The notes below the pieces were generated by a model. It ran no database searches. It worked only from the letters and a program-made list of their open reading frames with translations, and was not told where the DNA came from. The translations under genes were made by a program, and so were the position numbers. DNA of 64,000 nucleotides from Diplosphaera chodatii (taxonomy: Eukaryota; Chlorophyta; Trebouxiophyceae; Prasiolales; Stichococcaceae), in the NCBI GenBank assembly GCA_032358165.1, contig JAALGY010000061.1, forward strand, positions 806,001 to 870,000. The letters run 5' to 3'. The first letter of the stretch is position 1; each line of letters starts with the position of its first letter. This document shows, in pieces, positions 1 through 11,795 of this stretch.

Positions 1-369
1 GCGGCAGCCGGCAGCGGCAAGCCGAGCCGACGTGCCAAAGATGCCTTTGGCAGCGACGCACCGTCACGCGCCCCGCTGCAGCTGCTGCAGCGCAACAGCC
101 GGGCGAACGTGCCCCTGGCGGCAGCTCAGCGTGGTATGGTGCCCGCCAGGCGAGATTGGGCGCCGGAAGTAGACCCGCTGTTCACCCAGGAGTGGCCAGC
201 CGTGGCAACATCACAGGCACACAGCCCAACGACCTCAGCAGGTCAGGCGCACGTCTCTGCGCCAACATGCGCTGGCTCCACGAAAGGGATCGACAGCCCT
301 GCAGCAGGCTGCAAGCTGGTCGCCGCAAACCAGGACCTGAGTGCCCTGGTTCTGCAGGACTACTTTTGA
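1..369 (+). CDS. C-terminal end of an unrecognised gene (5' end outside window)
   Basis: An open frame runs from the first base to a TGA at 367-369, giving about 122 residues. The sequence is rich in Ala, Ser, Pro and Arg, with a segment around DWAPEVDPLFTQEW and a C-terminal end LVLQDYF. No domain is recognisable, so no function is proposed. A TGTAA motif 98 nt behind the stop fits a real 3' end. The frame could be a terminal exon whose left boundary lies inside the window; no clear acceptor was seen. Confidence 0.5.
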   Translation, partial: AAAGSGKPSRRAKDAFGSDAPSRAPLQLLQRNSRANVPLAAAQRGMVPARRDWAPEVDPLFTQEWPAVATSQAHSPTTSAGQAHVSAPTCAGSTKGIDSPAAGCKLVAANQDLSALVLQDYF

Positions 370-466
370 TGGCGATGCAAATGCCATGCCATTATCAAAC
401 TGTGTTCCGGGACTTTGACGTTCTGTTCTATGATCAACGTGTTGCCTTTGACTATGGTTGATTTTG

Positions 467-471
467 TGTAA
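467..471 (+). terminator. putative TGTAA polyadenylation signal
   Basis: TGTAA is the usual chlorophyte polyadenylation motif. This one lies about 98 nt downstream of the stop at 369. Similar motifs follow DNAJC9 (43927-43931, minus) and MetRS (47961-47965, minus). Confidence 0.4.
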
Positions 472-867
472 GTACATGTGGGATACCGGACGGGTGTTTT
501 GTCGAGGGCTGTGCTTACAGGATGGCACACGGTATGGGTATTGAGATGTTGTGGAGGGCGCTGCGGATGTGCCCTGTCCACGAGGGTGGTGCGACTCTGC
601 CTTTAGACGATGTGTGCCAGCCGCACAGCAGCTGCCCTACGCTCACGTCAATTGAGCGTGGTCAACAATACCAACACTGGCCGGGTTGCAGGACTTTGGG
701 TACCCAACTTGCCAAATGCCAGCGACTGCTGCGCAATATGTCACAGAATAACACCTTGACAAATGAAGATATCTGGTCTACCGCCTGTCAATGTACCCGC
801 ACGAGCTGTATACGGCAAGTGGTCTTCTCCAGCGTTCGGCGTCATAGACAGTGATTTCCAGCAGTCC
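472..867. other. convergent intergenic / 3' UTR region
   Basis: This stretch lies between two converging gene ends. No convincing coding frame or repeat was seen. A minus-strand TGTAA at 515-519 could serve petN. Confidence 0.4.
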
Positions 868-1197
868 TCACAGGCCTGACCGGCCCCACACAACAAACGC
901 CAGCGACGCCGAGAAGCTCACACAAAGTGCAGCCCAAGCGACCTGCACGATAGGCGCCTCGCCCTCTGCAACCATCATGGCCTCCTGTGCGGCCATCGCA
1001 GCCGGCGCCAGCGTGACGCTGAGGGCAGACACGCCTGCCACAAGCGCAGCCTTGCGCTGCTGAGCCTGCTCCTGTGTCTGACGTGCCACTGGCCGCACGG
1101 CCGCGCGGCAGGCGGGCGAAGGACGCGCCGGCTGCCTGTGCTGGATGCGGAGGCTAGGCCGCACCACCGGACCCGCTGTAGCCATCACGGACGCCAT
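868..1197 (-). CDS. PETN: Cytochrome b6f complex subunit 8 (PetN), nucleus-encoded precursor
   Basis: A single-exon 109-codon ORF ends in a hydrophobic segment (AWAALCVSFSASLAFVVW, then GRSGL) that matches the roughly 29-residue PetN protein almost residue for residue. PetN is a single-helix subunit of the thylakoid cytochrome b6f complex, which carries electrons from plastoquinol to plastocyanin. The preceding 70-80 residues look like a transit peptide: Arg/Ala/Pro-rich first, then a hydrophobic stretch (ALVAGVSALSVTLAP) ending in AMA, which suggests a two-part chloroplast/thylakoid signal. PetN is plastid-encoded in land plants and known as a nuclear gene in Chlamydomonas, so the placement supports a chlorophyte. 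The start is the first ATG of the frame; the exact cleavage site is inferred. Confidence 0.9.
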   Translation of the reverse strand: MASVMATAGPVVRPSLRIQHRQPARPSPACRAAVRPVARQTQEQAQQRKAALVAGVSALSVTLAPAAMAAQEAMMVAEGEAPIVQVAWAALCVSFSASLAFVVWGRSGL

Positions 1198-1636
1198 GAT
1201 CGATCACTACTATCACAGCAGATGTGCAGGGGATTGACGTTTGCCTGCGACAACTGCCAGAGGTGCCCAGCATGCGCACTTCAACAGGATAAAGTGCCTG
1301 CTATTGTTACATGTCACTAGCATCGCCTTATTGACAGCACGGCGCGATGACTGACTGAGTACTAGTCAGAACTGACAAGCATGTGAGTGCAGACGAAGCA
1401 ACTCTGCAGGCTATGTTCATGCCTTGCATTCGTTGGAAGGTGCAGCATACGAGCAACTATCTGATTGAGCGTGGCAGCATCGGTTGACACAACAGTCATA
1501 TGCTGATCACAGGCTGACCAATCTGAACGGACGAGTTGGTCTGCACCATCACAGCAGAATACCCTTCTGCCTCTGAAGACAGTCTGTGGCATGTCGCTGG
1601 GAAGCTGACGATGCTGTGTCTATAGCTCAGTTCGGC
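1198..1636. other. divergent promoter region between PETN and TASH3
   Basis: The two genes start 439 bp apart and point away from each other, so both promoters must lie here or in 5' UTR introns. No confident TATA element or coding frame was seen. Confidence 0.35.
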
Positions 1637-4600
1637 ATGGCGGACGCATCGCCGGCATATGATGGGCCGCTGCCACCCAAGGCAGCAGGCAACGCGAGCA
1701 AGCGGGGCACCAGACTAGGTCGCAGGGCGGCTCCGGTAGTGCCTGTGCCGTATGCAGCAGCTTCAGATGTGGCAGCGCCACAACAGCAGTCTGTGGCGCA
1801 GCCCGGCGCGGCACCGCTGCAGACCTTCATTCCGCGGCTGAACCGTTATGTGCAGGCGAAAGTCAGCAAGAGCTCCGGCGAGGTGGGCCTATCTGCATTT
1901 TGGGCACCATGTGCGATGCTTTGCACTGCCCGCCGTCCGGTCAAGACATCACTGAGCATCCACCCTGCACCGTGCCACATTGCCAACCCACGTCCGCACA
2001 GGTGGGCAGCTACATCGAGGCAGCATCGCTGCTGGGCCCAAACGGTAGGATTGTCACACGTATCGCGTGCGCACGAAAGTTGCATGGAGCGCATCTGTGC
2101 TGGCATGCCTGACGCGCCAAGCAAGGCGATGCTGTCGGCCTTTGTCAACTGCAGCCTCCGCGCGGCAGCTGGCCACCAGCGTGCTGCCGCGGCTGGCGCT
2201 GTACGGCACGCTCCCGCCCAGCCTGGTGCCGCAGCTGCTGCCGGTGCTGGCGAGCGAGGAACGGCGCGCGGCGCGCCTGGCCGCCTACCTGCTGCAGGTG
2301 CAGCTGGGCTGCGGCACCGCCGGCGCGCCCACGCTGCCGCCCACCAGAGGCGGCGAGGTGCTCGTGCCGGCTCCGGTGCCGGTGGAGATCATGGCTCGCG
2401 CGTGGCACGACATCGTGCGTGAGGACGCAGACAACGCGGCGCTGCAGGGCGCGCTGCGCAACTTGGTGAGCCGCGGCGCTCTGGCCTCGGTCGTGTGCCC
2501 ACTGCAGGGTCTGTACCAGTGGGGCACTGACCCGCTGTGGGCTTGCTCAGGTGGCCGCGGCGCGCGGGTACCCAAAGCTGCTGCAGAAGGACCTGACGAC
2601 GGGCATCGAGATTGTGTTGGACCGCGCTGGGCAGGTCAACCCACTCCAGGCAGCAGGTCCGCGCCCGTGCTTGCCGGCAATTCGGAAGTGCCAAACATCT
2701 GCAGGGCATCAGAGAGAGCTGCAGTGGGCGCCGACCGGTAGCGACAGCGTTCTCACTTGTCTTGTGCCATGCGCAGGCAAGAAGACGCAGGATGAGTCGG
2801 CCCTGCTGCGCCGCAGCGCTATGCTCGCGACCCGCGCTGGCATGGCAGGTGTGGCCTCCGCCCCCTGAGGCCACTGCATTCATGCCGACAGCGTTAAAGG
2901 GAAAGCTCATGCCTGCTTGATCGTGATCCGAGAGAGTTCTCAGCAGAAGCGTCGTGCTGGCAGATGCCACGAAGCCGGCGGACCGCATCTCGCGCCGCAT
3001 CCTGCGGCAGGTCATCAGCACCGACCCCATTGCGGCGCGCCATGCCTTGGCGTTGGCAGTCGAGGTGGCCCGCAAGGTGTGCCTTGGCCACACACAACCA
3101 TGCACAACCTGAGTCAGCTGATGTGCCGCAGGGTGCACTCTCCTGCTGTTGCCTGTGCGTCACAGCCTATACCATCGACGGCGATGACATCCACATTGCT
3201 GGCGATCACGCAGGATCCACGCGGTGTGCTGGAGGGGCTCGGGCCCACCATCGCTGAGTCAGCAATCCTGTACGAGACCTCTGACCTGAAGAAGCTGCTG
3301 GACCCCAGCCGTGCGGTGGCCGCGCCAAAGGACGGCGCGTCCGTCGAGACCCTCAACTTTGCGGACAAGTTTGGGCGGGTGCACCTGGCGCGCCTGTGCT
3401 CAGCGGTCTGCCACTCGGAGCGCACGGCGGCCGCGCTGGCGGGCGACGCCCTCGAGTTCTTCCGCATGCTCGCGCTGCTGGCGACCAGGTCAGCCCCAGT
3501 GGCTTGCCACCACCGACTGGGTTTATCCTGCCTATCTTGACAGTACCCACCCTGCACAGCTGCTGCTGCGCGCCCCTGCTGCAGCCTGTGCAAGCTGTAC
3601 CCACCTCCGCAGGGACGAGTCCAGTTTGGTCGGCATCGAGGCGATCCATGCCCTTGCGGGCCACTTCCCACCGCGCAAGGCATCGCTCGGCCTGGATGGC
3701 AAAGTGGTGGAGGTGTCGGCACAGGATGTGCGCTGCCGCGGCCGCGCCTGGCAGGCAAGCTGCTGTGGCTGGTGCCCTGGCTGCAAGCGTGCAAGGCGCC
3801 GATGTGTGCCGTCCCGAATCTGGCTCGTTTGCTGCACCGGTCAATGGTGATCTGCCTGCCGGATTCCGCAGGTCCTCCTGTCTCACAGTGAGACTGAGGC
3901 GCGGGGCAACAGCCGCTCCAGCGGCACACAGGTGTGTCTTTGGAACAGCAGCCGCTCCTGCTGCGAGGGTCAGTCCGCTTTGCCCGGTAGCTGCAGACCG
4001 CACCACCATGTGCAATGTAGGTCACGCTCATTGGCGTGATCGGGGAGCGGCTGGTCGTGGCGATGCAGTCAAACTCGCCGGCGCTAGTCTGCTCTGCCGC
4101 TCGTGCAGCTGGTGCGGTCATATGTGTGCTTGCAGTGTAGGCTTTGCGTGTCTTATGTCGCCTTTGCCACAGCGTGTGACCGTGAACTCAGTGTACGGGC
4201 GGGTTTCTGATGTCAGCACCCGTGCGTCGCAGGTGCGCTGGGAGAGGCCAGGACACGCAGCGGCATCCGCAGCCGCAAGCGGGGCCAGGAGGCAGCCAAC
4301 GTGATGCAGGAGCTGGCGGATGGGCTGACGCACATCGCTGAGGGTCCTGCGGGGCCAGCGATCCGCTGCGCTGCGCTGGAGGCGCTCTTCTGGTTCCAGG
4401 TGCGTGTGGACTGATGCTTCCAGACTTGACACCAGTTACAAGCCATATTCAATTTTCTGCATGCATGCTTCACATTCAGGAGGGTGCCCGAGGACTTTTG
4501 CTTCCTTGGCAGGCTCCTGGGCAGCCGCCAAGGATCACGCCGCTGTCGCTGCTGCGCAATGTCACGTCCAGCGGTGCGGGGCAGGCGGCCTGGCCGCGCG

Positions 4601-7600
4601 ACCTGCTCGAGTCCGTCATGGGCGTCATCGCGCAGGCGGAGCGCGCCATGCCCGCCTTCTCCCAGCTGCTCATGAGTGCGCCGCACGCGCAGCCTGACGC
4701 GGCACCTGCACACTGTACAGCACTCCCGCAGCTGAGGTCTGGTCGCTGCGGGTAGGGAGCTCGAAGCCCTTGCTGCTGGGGCGCAGGCTGTGCGGGCGCC
4801 GCGGCGGCGGCGTCGCCCTCGGGCGTCAACCTGTCGCGCATCGTGGAGATGTGGACGACGGCGCTGCGCGCCGGGCGGACGGGCAGGGAGTCCGCGCTGC
4901 ACGCCGCGCTCGGCGTCCTGTCCAGCCCCTCGCCGCCCTCCGCCAGCGCGCCCACAGGCACGCCCGGCGCGCAGGGGATCAGCTGGCAGGCGCACGTGGC
5001 CAGAATACTGTTCAAGCGCAGCCCTGCGTCTGCCGCAGACCGATGGCGCGAAGGTGTGTCGCCCGTGCAGGTGCTTCCGTGGAGGTGCTGGCGCGCGCCG
5101 CCAGCGAGGACGCCGCCTGGCTGGCGTTCCAGCGGATGTCGGCCTGGTGGCTGGGCGAGCACGCCAACGTGGCCGCCAACGAGTTTGCGGGCACCAGCGG
5201 CGTGGAGGCCGCCACCTTCGAGGAGCAGGGGGTGGTCCGGCCACCCAGCGGCCGCGTGGAGATCGCCACCCACAACAAGCCGCTGTCTGCCGGCGAGGTA
5301 TGCTGCCTGCATAGGGGTTGTGCTCCTAGTCAAGCAGCTCGATGCGGTCTATGTCAATTGCATGGCCCCACATACCGCTGTGTGCTCCCGTTAGGCAATG
5401 TGCTGGCCGCAGACCCGTTATGCATGCCTCATTTGAAGCTCCATGCTGTTGCAGGTGATTGCGCTGCAAGCCAGCGAGAACCCTGCCATGATGGCAGTGG
5501 TGTCACAGTTGCAGCACGCCGTGTTGACCATGCCCTGGGAGGTCCGCATTGCAGCTGCCCAGGCCATCGCCAAGGTAAGCTTGCTGTCCGACTGGCACAA
5601 AGATCAGGCCAGCCCCCGTGACCCGTCACTGCAATCCAGGGTGGCAGCCAACAGCGTCACTGAGTGCGTATGCGGCTCTTTGCTCAGGTGGCAGTCCGGT
5701 CAGAGGAGCCATACCGCATCCATTGCTACAGTATCCTGCGCTCGCTCGCGGCATCAGACCATGCGGCTGGCAGTGATGCACTTGGTGGGACTGTGCACCT
5801 GGAAACTTCATTTCCTGCGTCCAAGCTCCTGTAGCTTTGCTGGCGTTGCTCGAAGCTTCGTCTCAGCCACTGCTCCAATTCCAAAACATCTCGCTGCAGG
5901 TGTGGCTGCCGTTGTGGCACCAGCCGTCAGGATACTCGACATGGTGTATGCAACACGCATCACACTGGAGGTGAGCCTGTGACAAGCCGGGAACACAATC
6001 GAACAGGAGCACCGTCAGCAGGCGTACCACGCTGCGTGGCAACCCAGAAAGTACCCCACTGCTCATGCTGTACACATAATCACTCGTATGTAGGATCTCG
6101 CAAAGCGGTATGGCGGCAAGCCGCTGCAATGGCCGGTGCATGTCGTGGAGCAGCTGACAGCGCGCAACACTGCCATACTGACAGCCATCGAGGAGCAAAT
6201 TGGCGCTATGCCGCCCAGCCAGTTCCACCCGCTGGGTGCGGTCCTCTGACTGCTCAGCCACCCCGCGTGCTGTAGTATTGTCTGGCAAGTGAAGTCTGCC
6301 ATCCGCCAAACCTGCAGAGCGACTTGCGAGTGTCAACTCGTACGATGCTTTACACCTCCGCTGCAGGCCCAGTCGGCAAGGAACTGCTCAAGGCAGCTGC
6401 CACGGAGGGCCTGGAAGCTTTCAGGGGCGGTCTCGAGTGGCAGGCGGCAGCTGCTGAAGCAGAGCAGGCCGCACTCAGGGTGCACATGCGTTCCATATCG
6501 CCGCACATTGCGAAGTGCACATCTAGTGCTGATCAACACAGAGATCACTGGCTGCTGATCGCGCAACATCACATGCAGGGTGAGCATGATGATGGCCGTG
6601 ATGGGTCGGACATCACGTTGGACCCTGAAGCCGAGGCGCAGGTGCACATCGGCTCTCGGATTGATGTGCAGTGTGGTGTCAGGCCCCGGTATCACAGGCA
6701 CCCAGATGGACCCTGATGTTGGGGCACCTGCATGCAGCCGGCACTGGGCGCGGACGGCAAGCCGGTGTGGATGCAGCGGCTGCTGGGCCTGGACCCCTCC
6801 CGAGACGGCGGCGCGGCCGGCGGCAGCAGCGATGAGGAGGGCCAGGTGCTGCACCTTGCACGACCCGAGCAGCCAGAATCTGCTTTGCGCACCTCGTGTT
6901 TCGCACCTCGTGACATGGAGCGTCATGTCTGTCTACTTGTCAGGCTGACGGCTGTTGTTTGTGTCCCTCAGACGCCGCAGGCGCAGCAGACCTCGACCTT
7001 CGTGCTGCCGCAAGGCGGCGCCGACCCCCTGGCAGACATGATGTCGCAGCTGGACCAAAGGCTTGCTGGGCCCCATCGTCAGGTGCGACACGACACCACA
7101 ACTTTTCTACCTGCTCTCATGTGCATGACACCGTCACCGCAAGATCCAAACACCCTGATTGCACCTGTTGCAGCGGGCATCCTGGGAGCAGTTGCCGACA
7201 CCAGCTGAAATATATGCAAGCGGCGGGTGGCAGCAGCCGCCCTCACCGCAACAGTCAGCCACACTGCAGTGGCCGCCAGCAGCACGTGCAGTGACGCCAC
7301 CTGCTGAACACGGCCGGCGCGCATCACACAGCCGCAACAGCTCCTGGGCAGGTGCGTGATCCGAAAGCATGCAGCATGGCAGGTCACGACAGCTGTCATT
7401 GAAACAAATTACATTTCAATATTGGAACGCCTGCACACCATGGCTTCATCCTTGGTGTTTGTGCTCCTTGCACACTTGCTCCATAAAGGCAAAATTGTGG
7501 GTGCCAACATATCTGCAGATGTGACGCCACGCAAGCCAATGGAAGGCAAAGCCCAGGTCCTGCACGACTTCCAGGCTGCTGATAATCAGGAGCTCACCGT

Positions 7601-9039
7601 CTTCAGGAACCAGGAGGTGAGCAGACAACATTGTGCCTGCACTGATGACCACTGACTAGCGTGCTGTCGTATGGCAATGTTTGCATGTTGTCACCTCTAG
7701 CTTCATCATGCGGAGCAGATGGAGACTCGGTGACCTTCAAAATATGCTGGTTGCCAATTGAGCAGGTCACGCTGCAGTACGAAACAGACGGTTGGGTCAT
7801 GGCGACTACGGAGTCAGGGCGCTCTGGCCTCATACCCAATACCTATTTGAGGTTCCTCAGCACTCAAACACCATTCCAGGACGACCCCTTTGGCAGCACT
7901 CAGCAGGCTGCCCCATTCGCAGGCGGTGATCCATTTGCAGGTGGGGTTGCATGTGGCTTCCTGCGGCATCCAGTTGCGGCATCCTCTGCTTGGCAGTGAG
8001 CTGCCTGCTGCAGCTTGTGACTGTTCAATCGGAAGCCATGGTGCACAAGCTTTTGCAACGCAGGTCCCTCTGGTGCTCAGTCAGTCGCTTATGATGACCC
8101 TTTCGGGGGTGCTCCGGCAGATGATCCCTTCGGGGACTCGGCCGCTGCACGAGATCCCTTTGCAGGTTCGTCCCGTCCCGATGTCTGTTGTTTTGCAGTG
8201 TTGCGCACCAGACCTTCAGTGAAAAGTGCACGGGCGCTCCACGCAAGCTGTAGTGACCATGTCCCTTGACCTTGCGCAGAGGAGCAGTCTGGCGTCAAAA
8301 TCCGCCACGCTCCGCGGCCCAGTCTGCTCAACTTCGACACCTCGCAGTTTGAGGGCGCTCACAATGGCCAGGTGCCCCTCGCAGTCTTGCCTGCTTGCTT
8401 GTGCTCAGGTGGCGGTTGCACACCTGGTGCCATCCACGTTTGAAAAGAGCTTTTGGCCTACACGAGTTGGTGTGTAAGGTACCAAACAGCCTGACCGTGT
8501 AAGAGGGAACCGTCCAACGGTTGGTCACTGCAAATTGTGTGATGTGCACCCCAGGGCGCAAGCTTGAGGAGCAGTTTTGACGATGCGGCTGTTGCAGAGC
8601 CCTCCTTCAGCGACAACTTGCGGCCGCCGCTGCTCCGCAGTGGCGCAGCAGTTCACAGCTTCAAGCCTGAGAGCGAAGAGGAGGTGCACCTGCTGTTGCA
8701 GTCGCATGTTGAGACGCCATAAGGAGGCTGCTGCGTCTGTTGTTTACCTGTGTACTGTGACGTGATGCGGGACTCAGTCTCAAGGGTCATCTCAATGCAG
8801 CTGGAGCTCGCAAAGGGCGATGTGGTGGAAGTTGAGGGCGAGGAGATTGAAGGATGGCTGCAGGTTTATAGTGCCATTAGGCACCCTTGCTGGATGAACA
8901 TTGGCCGACCGTGCATGACGGTGTCATACATATCACGTCTCTCTGGAAAACAGTTTGATTGCTCACGCAGGTGACGAAGCTCAGCGACGGCAGCCGTGGG
9001 CTGGTCCCCAATTGGGCTGTTGCCGTGGAGGCATCATAG
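1637..9039 (+). CDS. TASH3: TPLATE/TSET complex subunit TASH3 (TSAUCER), two SH3 domains
   Basis: This is the large beta-like subunit of the TSET/TPLATE endocytic adaptor, acting at the plasma membrane in clathrin-mediated uptake. The body is an adaptin-like helical solenoid; segments such as PWEVRIAAAQAIAK, RSEEPYRIHCYSIL and VHLARLCSAV align with plant TASH3. Exons supported by splice sites and phase: 1637-1882, 2002-2044, 2155-2489, 2551-2634, 2791-2848, 2964-3076, 3214-3488, 3613-?, 4021-4123, 4233-4399, 4513-?, then about 4790-5055, 5085-5297, 5455-5574, 5688-5784, 5900-5970, 6094-6235, 6367-6479, 6738-6845, 6972-7082, 7174-7351, 7519-7616, 7766-7940, 8064-8165, 8280-8371, 8555-8683, 8801-8863, 8971-9039. 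SH3-1 spans 7519-7850. A linker carries five DPF motifs, and SH3-2 ends the protein. The joins near 3720-4020 and 4680-4790 are unresolved. The start at 1637 sits in a good context (GGCATGGCG); an in-frame GTG-led extension upstream was not used. Confidence 0.85.
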
Positions 9040-9294
9040 TTGATCGCTCAGCAGAGCTTTGCAGAACATCATCGACAGCAGAACGATTTGTGAAACCACT
9101 GTATACGACCAAACCACGTGCATGGTAGAACCATACATGCTCGCATCAAGGCAGCGGGTCACACATTGGCTCAGGCAATGGGTCTGCATTTAACTCCATT
9201 GGGCATCTATCTGACCAGAAGGCACCTCGTGGGGCCTGCCCTGAGGTGAAAGTGACAGTGCATCTGCTTGTGACATTAGGATCGTGTTTCACCG
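9040..9294. other. intergenic, nothing recognised
   Basis: This is the 255-bp gap between two head-to-tail genes. No coding frame or repeat was seen; it should hold the TASH3 3' UTR and the Kelch promoter. Confidence 0.3.
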
Positions 9295-11271
9295 ATGGAG
9301 GCACATTTGGTGTTTGTTGCTGCTTCGTTCAGCAGTGAGCATGCTGTCTGCCGTGGTCGGCAACGCGCACCCCAACTTGCTGGCGTCCTCTCGCACTTGC
9401 AAACTTGTCTTGGACCAGCAAGCTCGATCCGCAATCAGCCGTTCATACCGATCTGGCGCGTCAGTGCGTCCCTGCTGTTTTCGAAGTTGCCGTGGGCAGG
9501 GACGAAAAGGCATGCAAGCCGTGGCGGCAACTACACAGTTGCACTGGACGGTGCGCCCACGCGCTGCAGCACATCAAGCCCGATCAGCGCGAGTGCAGAA
9601 GTCCCCAGTTTCTCTTACCTTATCGCAGCGCTGCAGGAGATTGCAAAGGAGCCCTCGCGGCGCCCAGGTTTGCCACGTTCGGGACACTGCTCTGTCACAT
9701 TGCCCAAGGAGCATTCTGCCGATGTGCTGATTTTCGGCGGGTACACGGAAACGGCCGATAAGCAGCGGCAGGCTTGCAACGAAACGTGGGTACTGGACAG
9801 CACCCGTGACAGTTGGAGCCAACTGCAGACGGTTGGCAGCCCACCACGGGTGCGCCCCCTGAGGACCAATGCCCCTTGCATCCCACAGATGCTGCATGCA
9901 TCTCACATATGACCTGCTGATTGCTGTCCCTCCTGTTGTAGTGCAGGCGCGCATTGCTGGGCAGGCGGTCTGTCTTGGTGACCAAGTGTACATCATAGGT
10001 GGATGGGACCCGGGCCTCAAGCGCGATGGTGGCGAGATTCTCAATGATGTGTGGGCGCTCGATCTTGAAACGTTGGAGTGGCGGCAGCAACAGCTAAGCA
10101 GCGAGGTGAGTTCGCTGACCTTCACATTTTTACATGGCTCCATCCAAAAACTTGTTGTCCCCAGCAGCTCTGACAAGGTCTATGGTGAACCGTTGAAGCT
10201 GCGCGCATGTGCAGGGTGAGGTGTTGCAGCCTATCTCACGCTTCCAGGCTGCTGTCATTGGCGGTGACATCTACTTGCACACCCACCGCAACACCGCAAA
10301 CATCTTGCGCCTCAGCAAAGTGGACATCGGCATGCTCCGGTGCGTCCACTGCTTGTGTTCAGTGGTTTCAACCAATTTGCACACAGAGCACCAGCTCCGC
10401 CTCAGCCACATGCACCACATCCATTTAGCGTGCAATCAGTGATGACTCTGCTGACCCATGAAAGCTCGCAGGCTTACTACTGTGCCCGTGAACAGTCCTG
10501 AAGGCTGGCCGTCCTCACGCGGCCTGCATAGCATGACTGCTGTGGGCTCAAGTTTATACGTCTTTGCAGGCATGATGTCTGCAGCTGTTGTGCATTTTCC
10601 TGGACTTCAAACACCGATGAGAACTGCTCTTTTGACACAGCACATAACACAGCACATGCCGACATCGTGTTTCTTGCAGGCGCACCTAAACATGGTGACA
10701 TGTTGGACGACTTGTGGCAACTGGATCTGTCTGACACCCCAACATGGCACGCCTTGTCGCCGGGTGGGCGCAAGCCTGGCCGCCGATGCTCACACACGGC
10801 TGTGGCCGTGGGCAGCGAGATCATCTTCCATGGCGGTGCAGGTGCTATCCCACTTCACCCTGTGACATCAGGGGCAATGCTGATGCTTGTTGCTGGCATC
10901 TTAATCTTGTAGCAGCTCTTGGGACATCTGGTTGTTACAGAAAGTTGGTTAAACCCGTCATCGACCCTTTGGTTGGTTCCAGTCCATCGATCGATACCTG
11001 CACTGAAGGGTGATGATAAAACTCAAGTTGGCAACAAGGTCGTGCTTCTGCTGCAGTCTATCGTGAAGAAGGTGGTCTGCAGCCCCTGGGCGATACATTT
11101 GTTCTCGACACGACAAGTGCGCAATGGTGTTGGCCTGAGCACAATAGCAGCAATGCGCCGCAGCCGCGCAATGCAGCCACCATGAATGCTTCGGGCGGCC
11201 ATTTGGTCCTACATGGCGGCTGGGAGGCCTTCGTGGCAACATACAATGATACCTGGCTGTTGAAAATTTGA
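9295..11271 (+). CDS. Kelch-repeat protein
   Basis: Predicted exons are 9295-9849, 9947-10105, 10215-10339, 10472-10569, 10680-10841 and 11072-11271, about 432 residues. Kelch blades are visible as double-Gly plus Tyr/Trp motifs: SADVLIFGGYT with NETWVLD, DQVYIIGGWD with NDVWALDLETLEW, SSLYVFAGGA with LDDLWQLDL, SEIIFHGGA with LGDTFVLD, and HLVLHGGW with NDTWLLKI. Such beta-propellers bind protein partners; no catalytic domain is attached. The N-terminal 100 residues are not Kelch-like and the true start may lie downstream. The fourth exon seems to end in a GC donor (GCAG then GCATGATG), since no GT site keeps the blade in frame. The partner is unknown. Confidence 0.8.
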
Positions 11272-11409
11272 AGCTTGCACCGAGGCACTATGGAGCACGG
11301 CGAGCTCATTAGTGGCTGATATGAAATTGTGGTATCGACGCTGCTGATGGCATTACATTGCCACCCACTAACATATCGAAGGAGCCGAGGCGAGCTTTGA
11401 CATTGGCTT

Positions 11410-11525
11410 TGTGTACAAGTCGTTTTATGCTGAGCACACAAACAGTATACAAACAGTCTTCAAGGCCAAAGGTTCTCTTTTCCGTCAACATCTGCACCTT
11501 CCCTTCACACTTAAATCCACCACCA
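11410..11525 (+). mobile_element. S1: diverged copy of the short S retroposon
   Basis: The segment resembles the younger S copies but is well diverged. It shares the block TGTGTA..AAGTCGTT, then an ACACAAAC block, then CAAAGGTTCTCTTTTCC and CTTCCCTT in the same order. It lies 140 bp past the Kelch stop and marks the left rim of the repeat island. The stretch 11272-11409 shows nothing else. Confidence 0.55.
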
Positions 11526-11649
11526 TCATGTGACCAATGTCAACTTTGGACGTAGTACTCATCTGCCACTCTCATGTTCACATGTGAGATGTCACATCGT
11601 TCCGCAAGGCCTGTTCTTGAACTTAGTTCTGGTCTGCACGCGCAGACAA

Positions 11650-11756
11650 ACACACAAACAGGACTGACAGACAGACAGACTAAACAAACCAACAAACAAA
11701 CAAACATAAATATCCAACCAACAAACAAATAAACAAAACAAACAAACAAACATTTG
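11650..11756. repeat. (AAAC)n / (CAGA)n simple repeat
   Basis: Imperfect CAGA then AAAC repeats precede a LINE-A tail relic. The same AAAC repeat forms the tail of the R family. Confidence 0.8.
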
Positions 11757-11795
11757 ATATTGACATTGATTACATACTTGTGGTGGGCCATTTTT
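11757..11795 (-). mobile_element. A1: relic of the LINE-A 3' end
   Basis: Only the last 37 or so bases of LINE-A remain: a repeat of ATTGACATTG joined to ATTACATACTTGTGGTGGGCC. It is the shortest LINE-A trace in the window and carries one base change against the other copies. An AAAC/TTTG tract cuts it off on the right. Confidence 0.75.
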
